A DNA stretch of 64,000 nt from Alphaproteobacteria bacterium (GTDB taxonomy: Bacteria; Pseudomonadota; Alphaproteobacteria; UBA6615): NCBI GenBank assembly GCA_039980135.1, contig JBDXCV010000009.1, positions 195,854 to 259,853 of the forward strand, read 5' to 3'. The position numbers were made by a program, and so were the translations under genes. Under the pieces are notes generated by a model that made no database searches, had not been told where the DNA came from, and saw only the letters and a list, made by a program, of their open reading frames with translations. Positions 51,475 to 60,649 of this stretch are shown here, piece by piece; the stretch's first letter is position 1, and every line of letters starts with the position of its first letter.

Positions 51475-51966
51475 CTAGCCGGCCATCCAGAGCTGCGCCT
51501 CGGCCTCCCGGCGGCGCACCAGCCCGGCAAGTTTGCGTCCGCGCGCAAACACCCAGCGGCGAAACTGCGCCGGCGCATCCGCATATTCGCCCCTGTTGAT
51601 GACCTTGCGCAGGGTCGACGCCATGAGATTTCCCGACCCGCAATTGAAGGCAAAATCGATCAGCGCGGCCTCCTGCTCGACGGAGAGCGGCACGTCGATC
51701 AGTCGATCGACCGACGCCGCGGCCCGCAACATGTCCTTCATCAGCAATTCCAGCGCCGCGTCGCGATCGGGCAACGCCGCCCATTGCGTCAGGTCCGCGC
51801 CGGGTTCGCGTGAGAGCAGATGCCCATATCCGATGGTCGGATATCCGACGGGATCATGATACGGCTCGAGGATCAGGCCCTCGAAATCCTCCGCCAGCAA
51901 CGCCGCTTCTTCAAGCGCGGGGTTGATGCGGGCATCGCCGAAGATGTCAGGCTGCGGGTCGCTCAT
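51475..51966 (-). CDS. GH24 phage-type lysozyme (endolysin)
   Basis: This 163-residue protein has the T4-lysozyme catalytic triad with exact spacing: Glu29 (DFEG), Asp38 (YHDPVG) and Thr44 (YPTIGYGH). Also seen are ALIDFAFNCGSGNLMASTL and RRWVFARGRKLAGLVRRREAEAQLW, conserved in GH24 endolysins. It cleaves the glycan strands of peptidoglycan. No signal peptide is present, so it needs a membrane-passing partner; the gene directly upstream encodes a membrane protein and its stop overlaps this start (ATGA). The pair looks phage-derived, but no other phage gene is visible here. Confidence 0.88.
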   Translation of the reverse strand: MSDPQPDIFGDARINPALEEAALLAEDFEGLILEPYHDPVGYPTIGYGHLLSREPGADLTQWAALPDRDAALELLMKDMLRAAASVDRLIDVPLSVEQEAALIDFAFNCGSGNLMASTLRKVINRGEYADAPAQFRRWVFARGRKLAGLVRRREAEAQLWMAG

Positions 51967-52505
51967 ACGTTATTGTTCGCGCGCCGCCGCACACGGTCAC
52001 CGAACCAGAAACCGAGGATGACGAACAGCACATCCTGATCAAACTGTGTATAGAAGCCATTCGTGGTGAAGACCTCGAGCGCGCGCGCCGTCACGGAATC
52101 CGCGCTGTCCGTGGTCCCGAAAATCAGGCTGAACTGACCGGCCTTGTGCAGTCCGTACAGGCCGAACACCCAGTAGGACACGGTCGGGCGCACCGCCGAA
52201 ATCAGCCAGTCCAGAACGGCGAACAGCATGAAGGCCAGGTTGAACGACCAGCGCCAGACATGATCCTGATTGGCCGCCGCTTCGAGCAGTTTCACGCCAT
52301 AGGATTGATGAGGGCGTCGCGCGGATCGCCGGTCGGCGAGTGCCGATTCAACCTCGATCTGCTCGAGCCGGTAGGCGTGCTCCTTTTCCGCCAACTCGCC
52401 CTGCAGGCGCAGCATCTGCATTTCCTGCTTGTGGTCCAGCCACTGTTTGCCGAAGCCGAGCACGTCCGGCAGGAAAGGCGCGAGAAAACCCAATATGGCC
52501 AGCAT
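51963..52505 (-). CDS. Membrane protein, possible holin-like partner of the lysozyme
   Basis: I do not recognise the family. The 180-residue protein has an N-terminal hydrophobic segment (MLAILGFLAPFLPDVLGF), a charged coiled-coil-like stretch (KQEMQMLRLQGELAEKEHAYRLEQIEVESALADR), and then two hydrophobic segments (AFMLFAVLDWLISAV and YWVFGLYGLHKAG) before a C-terminal one (DVLFVILGFWFGDRV). It ends in the ATGA overlap with the lysozyme start, which is typical for phage holin-endolysin pairs and gives translational coupling. Its size and coiled coil differ from classical holins; it may be a phage-tail or gene-transfer-agent-type membrane protein. ATG 52505 follows GGGGGA. Confidence 0.7.
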   Translation of the reverse strand: MLAILGFLAPFLPDVLGFGKQWLDHKQEMQMLRLQGELAEKEHAYRLEQIEVESALADRRSARRPHQSYGVKLLEAAANQDHVWRWSFNLAFMLFAVLDWLISAVRPTVSYWVFGLYGLHKAGQFSLIFGTTDSADSVTARALEVFTTNGFYTQFDQDVLFVILGFWFGDRVRRRANNNV

Positions 52506-52774
52506 TCGATCCCCCAATCGACATTCGCAGCCCCCACAACAGGCGGAAGGCGGCGCATATTCACGAACACGTTTAACGAATGAAAAGGCTGATTGTTTCT
52601 ATCTCCGGCAGAGACTAATCGACCCAAAAGCGACCGTAAAGGGCGACGCGCAACCCGCCACACCCGACCCGGCCTGTCCGAAACATGTCCAAGTTAGGCA
52701 TATTCCGACCGTGACAAAAGACGTACAAGTAGCGCCCTGCCCGCCGCCGTCCTCAACCCTTTCTCCCGTTGCTC

Positions 52775-54088
52775 ATGTCCGTATCCGATCCCACACCGCC
52801 CGCCCCGCGCAGTGAACTCACCGGCGCGCGCGCCTTCCGGCACCGTGATTTCCGCTACTTCTGGGCCACACGCGTATCGGGCATTCTGGCGACGGAGATG
52901 CTGGTCACGACGGTCGGCTGGCAGGTCTACCGCCTGACATCCAGCGAGCTGAATCTGGGCCTGATCGGCTTCGCCCAGTTCGCCCCCTTCGCACTTCTGT
53001 TTCTGGTCTCGGGTGTGGCCGCCGACCGGTTGCCGCGCATGCGGATCATTTTCGCCTGCGTGGCGCTGCAGACCGTCTGTGCCGCGGCACTGCTGTGGGG
53101 CACATGGTCGGGCGCCATCGACTTCGGGGTGATTCTGGCGATTCTGGTCCTGTTCGGCGTGGCGCGCGCCTTCCAGGCCCCCGCGCAGATGGCGATCGTG
53201 CCCAACCTGGTCCCGAAAGAAGACCTCGCCAACGCCATCGCCTGGTCGGCGACCGGGTTCCAGATGGCGCGGATAATCGGCCCCACCATCTCGGGGCTGC
53301 TCATCGCATTCGGCGCCGCACGCGGGCAGGACGAGTTCTTCGTCTACGTACTCGCCGTCGGCGTGTTCGTGCTGGCGACGATGCTTGCCGGGATGGTGCG
53401 CAAGCCGGTGCAGATCGTCAGTTCGGCCCCGATCACCATCGGCAACATTCTCGGCGGGTTCAAATTCATCGCCTCGCGACAGGTGATCTTCGGGGCCATC
53501 GGTCTCGACCTGTTCGCCGTGCTGTTCGGCGGCGCCATCGCCCTGTTGCCGGTCTACGCCAAGGATATTCTCGACGTGGGCGCGGACGGGTTCGGGCTGC
53601 TGCGCTCTGCCTTCACCCTCGGCTCCTTCGTCGGCGCGCTCTACATGACCCAAAATCCGGTGACCCGGCGTGCCGGCGTGAAGCTCCTGTCTGCCGTGGG
53701 AGTATTCGGGATCGGCGTGATCGTGTTCGGCGTCTCGGAGATCTTCTGGCTTTCGGCGGCCGCGCTGATCGTCATGGGGCTGGCCGATTCCGTCAGCGTG
53801 TTCGTCCGGCAGAACCTGGTGCAGATCATCACGCCCGACGAGATGCGCGGCCGGGTGAGCGCGGTGACGGCGGTGTTCATCGGCGCATCCAATGAACTCG
53901 GCGAATTCGAATCCGGTGTGACGGCCCACTGGTGGGGCACCGTGCCCGCCGTCGTGGTCGGCGGCGCGGCCACGGTGACGGTTGCGGTCAGCTTCGCCTG
54001 GCTGTTCCCCAAGCTGCGCCAGGTGGACTCGCTCGAACCGGATGAGCTGATCGCAAAGTATCGCGACGCGCCGCCGCGCCGGGGGTAG
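52775..54088 (+). CDS. MFS transporter, EntS-like exporter family
   Basis: This 437-residue inner-membrane protein shows about twelve hydrophobic helices; RHRDFRYFWATRVSGIL at the N-terminus and ARAFQAPAQMAIVPNLVPKEDLANAIAW are typical of EntS/MFS_3 transporters. It probably exports a small molecule using the proton gradient; EntS relatives export siderophores, but no siderophore genes are nearby. The start is ATG 52775 (MSVSDPTPPAPRSEL); no ribosome site is visible upstream, so a leaderless or weak start is possible. The RidA gene downstream is convergent. Confidence 0.88.
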   Translation: MSVSDPTPPAPRSELTGARAFRHRDFRYFWATRVSGILATEMLVTTVGWQVYRLTSSELNLGLIGFAQFAPFALLFLVSGVAADRLPRMRIIFACVALQTVCAAALLWGTWSGAIDFGVILAILVLFGVARAFQAPAQMAIVPNLVPKEDLANAIAWSATGFQMARIIGPTISGLLIAFGAARGQDEFFVYVLAVGVFVLATMLAGMVRKPVQIVSSAPITIGNILGGFKFIASRQVIFGAIGLDLFAVLFGGAIALLPVYAKDILDVGADGFGLLRSAFTLGSFVGALYMTQNPVTRRAGVKLLSAVGVFGIGVIVFGVSEIFWLSAAALIVMGLADSVSVFVRQNLVQIITPDEMRGRVSAVTAVFIGASNELGEFESGVTAHWWGTVPAVVVGGAATVTVAVSFAWLFPKLRQVDSLEPDELIAKYRDAPPRRG

Positions 54089-54106
54089 CAGGCGGGATTG
54101 CTAGTC

Positions 54107-54532
54107 CTAATCAATCACCGCGATTGCGTTGACCTCAATGATGCAGCGCGGGTCGGTGGCGAGGCGCACGATCTGCACCGTCGTGGTGGCCGGCTTGGCA
54201 TCCACAAAATATTCCGCCCAGACTTTGTTGAGGATGTCCTGGTCCTCCATGTCGGTCAGGAACCGGTCGGCGGTGACGATGTCGTCGAAGGTGGCACCCA
54301 CCGCGTCGAGGCCCTTCTTCAGATTCTCCAGCACCGCGCGGGCCTGCCCGTCCATGTCGTCGGGCATGTCGGCGAACTCTTCGGGCACATGGGGATGGCT
54401 GTGATAGACCGGTGCCGCCGTCACACCCGCCAGATAAACAGTCGTCCCGCCCGCCACCTTGATCGCCGGCGCGTAAGGCATCCAGATGTCCGGCGCATCG
54501 GGCCAGTGACAATGTTCGATCTTCTTCGCCAT
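54107..54532 (-). CDS. RidA/YjgF family protein, copy 2
   Basis: This 141-residue protein has the RidA fold with TTVYLAGVTAAPVYHSHPHVPE, ARAVLENLKKGLDAVGATFDD and VQIVRLATDPRCIIEVNAIAVID. The arginine in DPRCIIEVNAI matches the reactive-imine deaminase arginine, so enamine/imine deaminase activity is plausible. The start ATG 54532 (MAKKIEHCHW) follows GGAGGAAAG. It is convergent with the MFS gene (18 bases) and divergent from the acyl-CoA ligase gene; its own pathway is unknown. Confidence 0.85.
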   Translation of the reverse strand: MAKKIEHCHWPDAPDIWMPYAPAIKVAGGTTVYLAGVTAAPVYHSHPHVPEEFADMPDDMDGQARAVLENLKKGLDAVGATFDDIVTADRFLTDMEDQDILNKVWAEYFVDAKPATTTVQIVRLATDPRCIIEVNAIAVID

Positions 54533-54670
54533 GCTTTCCTCCCAGAATGTGAGACCGCCTGCCCCGTTCCGGTTTGCGGATGGAGCACCAATCACTAGGC
54601 TGCCATGCTACGCAACGGACCGCGTTTGTGGATAGCCGTTTCAGCCTGACGCTTTTTTGGAACTTCTCCG

Positions 54671-56188
54671 ATGCTGCCCATCGACACACTTTATCGCGGC
54701 CGACAGATCAATCCCGACGGGGTCGCGCTCGAAGACGACACGACCCAACTCACTTATCGCGAGCTGGTCGCGCGGGTCGAGGCGCTCGCCGCCGCGCTGC
54801 AGGAGCGCCTGCCTGCGCCACAGGCCAGGGTCGGCGCGTGCGGATTCAACAATTTGCAGCATGTGATTGCGATCCTCGCGACCCATCTGGCCGGGCATAT
54901 CTGGGTGGCCGTCAATCCGCGCTCGGGCAAGGCGGAGAACACCGCCCTGATGGACCTCGTCGCGCCGGACCTTATGATCGCCGATGACGCCGCGCGCGAC
55001 GCGTTCGACATCGGCGATACGCCATTCGTCGTCGCCGGACCGGACGGCCGGTCCCATGCCGACGATACCGTCGACGGCCTGATCGAGGCGTATCGCGGCA
55101 AGCGGCCCGAACGTCATCTGCTGGACCCGAACACGGATTTGCAGGCGATCAAGTTCACCGGCGGTTCGACCGGCCTGCCCAAGGCCGTGATGCAGCCCTA
55201 CCGCACGGGAACGACGTTGATCGGCACCGTTCTGTCGGTGTTTGGCGTGAACGCCAACGACATCCAGGTGGCGGCAGCCCCCGTGAGCCACGCGGCGTTC
55301 ATCCTGATGCTGCCGATCTTCGCCGTGGGCGGGCGCAACATCGTACTGCCCTCGCCGGACCCGGACCGCATCCTGCATGCCTTCGAACATCGCGGCGTCA
55401 GCACGATCTTCATGCCGCCGACGATGATCTACAAGACGATGGCCGAGCCGAATATCGCGATGCGCAACTTCCCGAATTTGCGCCACCTGATCTACGGCGC
55501 CGCCCCCATGCCGCCGGAAAAGGTGCACGAAGCCCAGCAGGTGTTTCCACACGCGCTCGAGACCTTGTACGGCCAGACCGAGGCCTCCTCGGTCTGTACG
55601 ACCATGACGGCGGCCGAACTGGAGATGGACGCGAACAACGGCTCGGTCGGGCGCGCGACACCTTTGATGCGGGTCGAGATCATGGACACCGAAGGCAACA
55701 TCCTGCCGCCGGGCGAGACCGGCGAGGTCGTCGTGCGCGGCGGCCTGACAATGACCGGCTATTACAAGAACCCCGAGGCCACCGCGGCAGCGTTTCGCGA
55801 TGGCTGGCTCTTGACCGGCGACGGCGGGCTGATCGATGAGCGCGGCTACCTGTTCCTGAAAGACCGTCTTCGCGACGTGATTATCTCGGGCGGCTTCAAC
55901 GTCTACCCGACAGACGTCGAAGGGGCGCTGGTGCGCCATCCCGATGTCTATGAATGCGTCGTGTTCGGTGCCGCCGACGACCATTGGGGCGAGCGGGTCG
56001 AGGCGGCGGTGCAGTTGCGCGAGGGCGCGACGGCCGGCGCCGATGACATCATCGCCCACGCGAAGGACCAGCTCGGCTCGGTAAAGGCCCCCAAGGCCGT
56101 GCATCTGGTCGATGACCTGCCACGCAGCGCGGTGGGCAAGGTCCTGCGCCGCGAAATCAAGGAACGGTTTTCCACCCCTTCGAACTAA
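54671..56188 (+). CDS. Acyl-CoA synthetase (AMP-forming)
   Basis: This 505-residue adenylate-forming enzyme has the P-loop FTGGSTGLPKAV, YGQTEASSVCTTMT (A5), the hinge-type TGDGGLIDERGYLFLKDR and the C-terminal catalytic Lys in GKVLRREIKERF. It activates a carboxylic acid to acyl-CoA via acyl-AMP. The chain length or aromatic specificity cannot be read. It is the first of a plus-strand run (ligase, D-tartrate dehydratase, hydrolase) with a 43-base gap before the next gene. There is no signal peptide. A Shine-Dalgarno site is weak before the ATG. Confidence 0.9.
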   Translation: MLPIDTLYRGRQINPDGVALEDDTTQLTYRELVARVEALAAALQERLPAPQARVGACGFNNLQHVIAILATHLAGHIWVAVNPRSGKAENTALMDLVAPDLMIADDAARDAFDIGDTPFVVAGPDGRSHADDTVDGLIEAYRGKRPERHLLDPNTDLQAIKFTGGSTGLPKAVMQPYRTGTTLIGTVLSVFGVNANDIQVAAAPVSHAAFILMLPIFAVGGRNIVLPSPDPDRILHAFEHRGVSTIFMPPTMIYKTMAEPNIAMRNFPNLRHLIYGAAPMPPEKVHEAQQVFPHALETLYGQTEASSVCTTMTAAELEMDANNGSVGRATPLMRVEIMDTEGNILPPGETGEVVVRGGLTMTGYYKNPEATAAAFRDGWLLTGDGGLIDERGYLFLKDRLRDVIISGGFNVYPTDVEGALVRHPDVYECVVFGAADDHWGERVEAAVQLREGATAGADDIIAHAKDQLGSVKAPKAVHLVDDLPRSAVGKVLRREIKERFSTPSN

Positions 56189-56231
56189 TCCATATTTGGC
56201 GTCCGCGCCCGAGCATCGTAAGAAAGCAGCC

Positions 56232-57410
56232 ATGCAAATCACCGACATCCGCGAGACCGCGATCCCCCTGAACTCGAACCTGCGCAATGCGGTGTTCGAT
56301 TTCAGCCAAATGACCACATCGATTGTCGCCGTAATCACCGACGTGATCCGCGACGGCAAGCCCGTGGTCGGCTATGCCTTCAACTCCACCGGGCGCTATG
56401 CCTGCGGCGCACAGATGCGCGCGCGGTTTATCCCGCGCATTCTGGATTCGGACCCCGACAGCCTGATCGACGCGGCGCGCAACAATCTGGACCCGGAAGC
56501 GATTCTGGCGGCCATGATGCAAGGCGAGAAGCCGGGCGGACATTCCGACCGCTCGGTCGGCATCGGCACGATCGAGGTCGCGGTCTGGGATGCGATCGCG
56601 AAGATCGAGGAGAAACCCGCCTATCAATCGATCGCCGACCGCTACAACCCGGGCGGCGCGAAACCCGACATGTTCGTCTATGTGGGTGGCGGCTGGTATG
56701 CGCCGGACAAGGGCATTCCCGAGCTGCTCGACGAAATGCGCGGCTATCTCGACATGGGCTATACCCAACTCAAGATGAAGGTGGGCGGCGCTTCCGTCGC
56801 GGAAGACATGGAACGCCTCGAAGCCGTGCTGAAACTCGTCGGCGATGACGGCTGGAACCTGGCCGTGGATGCCAATTGCGGCCTCACGGACGATGGTGCG
56901 CGTGCTTACGCGAAGGCGCTGTCGCCCTACAAATTGCGCTGGTACGAGGAGCCGACGGATCCGCTCGACTTCGCGCTCATGGCCGAACTCGCCGACATCT
57001 ACGAACCGCCGCTGGCAACCGGCGAGAATCTGTTCTCCCAGCAGGACATGCGCAACCTCGTCACGTTTGGCGGCATGCGCCAGAATCACGACGTCCTGCA
57101 GATCGATCCGCCGCAAAGCTATGGCGTGGTTGCCGTGGCGCGCACGGTCGAGATGCTGAACAAGTCCGGCTGGGCCGCGGGCAGCTCGGTCATGCCCCAT
57201 GGCGGCAATCAGATGTCCCTGCACATCGCCGCCGGGCTGGGCATGCTGCTGTGCGAATCCTACCCCAACACCTTCGGGATGTTCTCCGGCTTCGCCGACG
57301 ATGCGGAAATCATCGATGGCTATCTCAAGCTCGATCCGGACCGCCCGGGGATCGGTTTCGAGGCCCAGGCCGATCTTTACAAGGAAATGTCGGAGCTTTC
57401 GTCGGCCTAG
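56232..57410 (+). CDS. D-tartrate dehydratase-like enolase-superfamily enzyme
   Basis: This 392-residue protein closely resembles Bradyrhizobium D-tartrate dehydratase. It has IRET-type N-terminal cap (LRNAVFDFSQMTTSIVAVITD), the catalytic lysine in TQLKMKVGG, the metal ligands in AVDANCG and WYEEPTDPLD and ATGENLFS, and the His in PHGGNQMSLHIAAG. It would dehydrate D-tartrate to oxaloacetate (EC 4.2.1.81) in a Mg-dependent way. ATG 56232 matches the family start; the frame upstream overlaps the ligase gene. Neighbouring genes do not obviously complete a tartrate route, so the in vivo substrate may be a related hydroxy acid. Confidence 0.85.
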   Translation: MQITDIRETAIPLNSNLRNAVFDFSQMTTSIVAVITDVIRDGKPVVGYAFNSTGRYACGAQMRARFIPRILDSDPDSLIDAARNNLDPEAILAAMMQGEKPGGHSDRSVGIGTIEVAVWDAIAKIEEKPAYQSIADRYNPGGAKPDMFVYVGGGWYAPDKGIPELLDEMRGYLDMGYTQLKMKVGGASVAEDMERLEAVLKLVGDDGWNLAVDANCGLTDDGARAYAKALSPYKLRWYEEPTDPLDFALMAELADIYEPPLATGENLFSQQDMRNLVTFGGMRQNHDVLQIDPPQSYGVVAVARTVEMLNKSGWAAGSSVMPHGGNQMSLHIAAGLGMLLCESYPNTFGMFSGFADDAEIIDGYLKLDPDRPGIGFEAQADLYKEMSELSSA

Positions 57411-57481
57411 AAACGACCCGGATTCGCCGAATCAAACACGGGGCGAGAGACCCCGGTACAATCTCAAGGGAGTGCCACGCC

Positions 57482-58669
57482 ATGATGTTCGAATATTTCC
57501 CCGACAATTACCCTTGGTCGATGGCCGCCGTGATGGCGATCAATGCCGGCGCGGTGCTTTCGGAAGTTCACGAAGCGCTCGACCCGCTCAAACCGGTGGC
57601 CGCGGCGAATGATGATGACGCGAATGATGCGTGGCATGCCCGCTGGATGATGCTCGGCGAACGCAGCGAGCGGCTCGCCAACGAAGACGACGCGGCCGGA
57701 CGGCGTCTCAGTGCCAGCGCCAAGTACAAACGCGCAGCGGTCTACTACATGACTGCAGAACGCATGTGTAAGTCCGAAGCGCCGATCCGAATCGAGACCT
57801 ATGAACGCATGCTCGCGATGTTCCGCAAGGGTGTTGAGCGTGAACAGGGCCCGGCCGAGTGGGTCGAGGTACCGTACGCACATAATGGCGAAGACACGAC
57901 GCTGCCGGCGCTGTTTTATCCGGCCGACGCCAACGCCGTGACCGGCGACGGACCGCCGCCCTGCATCATCCATTTCGACGGCCTCGATGTGATGAAGGAG
58001 TTTCTCTATCTGGCCGGCGTTGCGCGGGCCTATGCCGCGCGCGGCATCTCGACCCTGATGATCGACCATCCCGGCGTCGGCGAGGCGCTGCGCCTGCGCG
58101 GGCTGAAGCTGTTCCCCGAAACCGAAATCCCGGCCGGGGCGGCCATGGACTATCTCGAGGCGCGCGATGACGTGGATTCGGACCGGGTCGGCATGGCCGG
58201 CATCAGCCTGGGCGGCTACTACGTGCCGCGCGCGGCGGGCTTCGAACATCGCCTGAAATGCGCCATCGCCTGGGGCGGCATCAACGACTACGGCAAGATC
58301 ACCCGCGGCCGCCTGGACGGCACTGGCACCAAATTGTCCGTGTCACACTGGGAAGAACATATGAACTGGGTGTTCGGCACGAACTCGGCCGAGGAAATCC
58401 TCGAGGTCGTCGACCGCATGAACCTGGAAGAGGCCGTCCCGAACATCCAATGCCCACTGCTGGTGGTGCATGGCGAGGGGGACCGCCAAATTCCGCTGGA
58501 AATGGCCCAGAAGACGATCCGCGAAGCGGTCAAGAGCCCGCGCGCGGAACTCAAGGTCTTCACGCCCGACGACGGCGGCATCGAACATTGCCAGGTCGAC
58601 CACGGTGCACTGGCGGTCGAGTACATGGCCGACTGGGCCGCAGACGTGCTGGGTTCGGACAGGCGGTAA
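57482..58669 (+). CDS. Alpha/beta hydrolase, FrsA/pseudooxynicotine-hydrolase-like
   Basis: This 395-residue protein has a helical N-terminal cap (residues 1-115) before an alpha/beta hydrolase domain. The nucleophile elbow is GISLGGYYVPR, the acid is in VVHGEGDRQIP and the histidine in CQVDHGALAVEYM. The large N-terminal cap and MIDHPGVGEALRLRG match 2,6-dihydroxypseudooxynicotine hydrolase and FrsA-like esterases, which cleave C-C bonds of beta-diketones or hydrolyse esters. ATG 57482 follows AAGGGAG. It lies 71 bases after the D-tartrate dehydratase gene and before the TetR gene. The substrate is unknown. Confidence 0.83.
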   Translation: MMFEYFPDNYPWSMAAVMAINAGAVLSEVHEALDPLKPVAAANDDDANDAWHARWMMLGERSERLANEDDAAGRRLSASAKYKRAAVYYMTAERMCKSEAPIRIETYERMLAMFRKGVEREQGPAEWVEVPYAHNGEDTTLPALFYPADANAVTGDGPPPCIIHFDGLDVMKEFLYLAGVARAYAARGISTLMIDHPGVGEALRLRGLKLFPETEIPAGAAMDYLEARDDVDSDRVGMAGISLGGYYVPRAAGFEHRLKCAIAWGGINDYGKITRGRLDGTGTKLSVSHWEEHMNWVFGTNSAEEILEVVDRMNLEEAVPNIQCPLLVVHGEGDRQIPLEMAQKTIREAVKSPRAELKVFTPDDGGIEHCQVDHGALAVEYMADWAADVLGSDRR

Positions 58670-58684
58670 TCCGGCGCATTTGAC

Positions 58685-58704
58685 TCAATCAAACGCTTGA
58701 TTGA
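58685..58704. promoter_or_regulatory. 20-base palindrome upstream of TetR gene, likely operator
   Basis: TCAATCAA-ACGC-TTGATTGA is a perfect inverted repeat with 8-base arms. It lies 45-64 bases upstream of the TetR start, next to ATCTTT and TTGAAT stretches that could be promoter parts. CAAACGCTTG resembles binding cores of fatty-acid-type TetR repressors. It probably mediates autoregulation and control of the downstream transport genes. Confidence 0.7.
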
Positions 58705-58748
58705 ATATCTTTCCTGATCGTCCGGTCAACGGACGGCAGGGAGGAACA

Positions 58749-59465
58749 GTGACAGCACTTCCACTGGAAGATGCTGGTGTCGCCCCGGAGCCTCGGGGCG
58801 AGGCCACGCGCCAACGGATACTCGACGCCGCCGAGCGTCTGTTTTCCGAACGTGGCATCAATGGCGTGTCCCTGCGGGCCATTACCGCGGCGGCCGGCGC
58901 CAACTCGGCTGCCGCCAACTATCACTTCGGTTCCAAGAAAGGCTTGCTGCACGCGGTGTTCGAGCGCCACGCGACAGGCATGGCCGCGGAACGCGCGACA
59001 TTGCTCGCGGATTGCCGCACCGCACCGGGTCGCCCGCCGCTGGTCGAGCAGATCATTTCGGCATTTCTCGAACCGGGCATGCGCGGCGAACATGGCGGCA
59101 CGACATTCGCGCTGCTGCGCGGGCGCATGCTGGCCGAGAACAGCGAGCAGACCCGCGAACTCTACGCACTCCACCTCAATGATTCGACCGGACGGTTCCT
59201 AGAGGCCCTCGGTGAAGCCATGCCCGCGTTGCCGGCGCATGATCTGCACTGGCGCTTCCACATGATGCTGGGCGCGATGGTCTACACCCTCGCGAATCCG
59301 GGTCGCATACAAATACTGACCGAGAATGCGTGTGATCCCTCGGACCCCGATCAGGCTCTCGACTACCTCGTCCCGATGCTCGCCCAAATGTTTTGCAGTC
59401 CACCGATCGCCCGTACGGCGAAGCCGGTGGAAATGCTGCGAACTGTCAAATCTTCCAAACGATAA
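58749..59465 (+). CDS. TetR family transcriptional regulator
   Basis: This 238-residue regulator has an N-terminal TetR helix-turn-helix (RQRILDAAERLFSERG, RAITAAAGANSAAANYHFGSKKGLL) and a helical ligand-binding C-domain. GTG 58749 is the start, with GGGAGGA directly upstream; an in-frame TTG at 58701 lies within the palindrome and is less likely. It probably represses the cyclase and TRAP genes that follow (22-base gap to the next gene), and itself, via the palindrome at 58685-58704. The inducer is probably the transported compound or its CoA ester. Confidence 0.9.
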   Translation: MTALPLEDAGVAPEPRGEATRQRILDAAERLFSERGINGVSLRAITAAAGANSAAANYHFGSKKGLLHAVFERHATGMAAERATLLADCRTAPGRPPLVEQIISAFLEPGMRGEHGGTTFALLRGRMLAENSEQTRELYALHLNDSTGRFLEALGEAMPALPAHDLHWRFHMMLGAMVYTLANPGRIQILTENACDPSDPDQALDYLVPMLAQMFCSPPIARTAKPVEMLRTVKSSKR

Positions 59466-59486
59466 GCCAGAAGGAAAAAAACGACG

Positions 59487-60470
59487 ATGGCCAATCCCAA
59501 TAGCGATATGCGCGTGACGCACGAAGTCCTCGCTGAATATGCCGAGAAGTACAAGAACTGGGGCAAATGGGGACCCGACGACGAGATCGGTACGCTCAAT
59601 TACACCACGCAGGACGACGTTGTAGGCGCGGCCCAGCTGGTCAAGAAGGGCAAGGTCATGTCCATGGGCCTGAACTTCGACCAGTTCGGTCCGCAGGGCG
59701 CCAAGACCCCCTATCCCGCCATGGGGCGCTTCAACCCGATCCACATGATGACCCGCACGGGCACCGATGCCTGGGCAGGGACACTCGACAGCCGCGGCAT
59801 CCGCGGTGCGGATGATCTCGTCATGATGCCGCTCCAGTGCGGCACCCAGTGGGATGGCCTCGGTCATGTCTTTTATTGGGACCATATGTGGAACGGCTAC
59901 GAATGCCGTGAAGTCACATCCGCCGGTGCCCAGAAGGCGGGCATCGAGAAGACCAAGGACAAGATGACCGGTCGCGGCGTGTTTCTCGATATCCCCCGCG
60001 TCAAGGGCGTCGAATATCTGGAAGACGGTTATCCGATCACATGCGAGGATCTCGACGAAGCCTGTGAAGAACAGGGCGTAGAAGTGCGCAAGGGCGACTA
60101 TGTGGTGCTGCGCACGGGCATGATGGAGCGCTGCCTGGAAGACGGCAGCTGGGACGGATATGCCGGCGGCGACGCCGCGGGCATGGCCTTCGAGACCCTC
60201 GACTGGATCTACAACAAGGAAATCGCCGGTTACGCGTCCGACACCTGGGGCAACGAAGTGCGCCCGTGCGAGACCGACGAAAACATCAATCAGCCCTGGC
60301 ACTGGATCGCGATTCCGATCCTCGGCCTGACGATGGGCGAAATCTTCTACCTCAAGGACATCGCCGACGATTGTGCGGAGGATAAAGTCTACGAGTTCAT
60401 GTTTGTCGCCCCCGCCCTGCCGATTACGGGTGCGGTCGGATCACCGGTGAATCCGCTGGCGATTAAATAA
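59487..60470 (+). CDS. Cyclase family protein, long form
   Basis: This 327-residue protein belongs to the cyclase/kynurenine-formamidase superfamily but is longer than KynB. GPDDEIGTLNYTT is the family N-terminal signature and LQCGTQWDGLGHVFYW matches the metal motif (H-x-G-T-H-x-D usually; here QCGTQWDGLGH), so two of the usual histidines are replaced by Gln. It may bind metal weakly or not at all. The same subgroup occurs widely beside TRAP transporters. ATG 59487 follows AGAAGGAAAA. It lies 22 bases after the TetR gene and 179 before DctP. The substrate is unknown. Confidence 0.85.
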   Translation: MANPNSDMRVTHEVLAEYAEKYKNWGKWGPDDEIGTLNYTTQDDVVGAAQLVKKGKVMSMGLNFDQFGPQGAKTPYPAMGRFNPIHMMTRTGTDAWAGTLDSRGIRGADDLVMMPLQCGTQWDGLGHVFYWDHMWNGYECREVTSAGAQKAGIEKTKDKMTGRGVFLDIPRVKGVEYLEDGYPITCEDLDEACEEQGVEVRKGDYVVLRTGMMERCLEDGSWDGYAGGDAAGMAFETLDWIYNKEIAGYASDTWGNEVRPCETDENINQPWHWIAIPILGLTMGEIFYLKDIADDCAEDKVYEFMFVAPALPITGAVGSPVNPLAIK

Positions 60471-60568
60471 CGGGACGCAACAGTAAATTTATCTGTCCCG
60501 AGTCCACCGTATCGGTAGGATGGTCTGCAATAACGGACCAAAAATACCGGTCACGGATGTTTGTGACG

Positions 60569-60597
60569 GTTGGCCTTGACCCGTTCCAGGGCCAACC
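60569..60597 (+). other. Hairpin in DctP leader
   Basis: GGTTGGCC (60569-60576) pairs with GGCCAACC (60590-60597) across a 13-base loop, about 52 bases upstream of the dctP start. The 179-base gap holds no gene. The hairpin may be an attenuator, a processing site or a terminator of the upstream cyclase transcript; no U-run follows. Confidence 0.4.
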
Positions 60598-60649
60598 GCA
60601 GAGTTAACCCAAGAACGGGGGAGCGCTCAACGTCTCTAGGGAGGATCAA

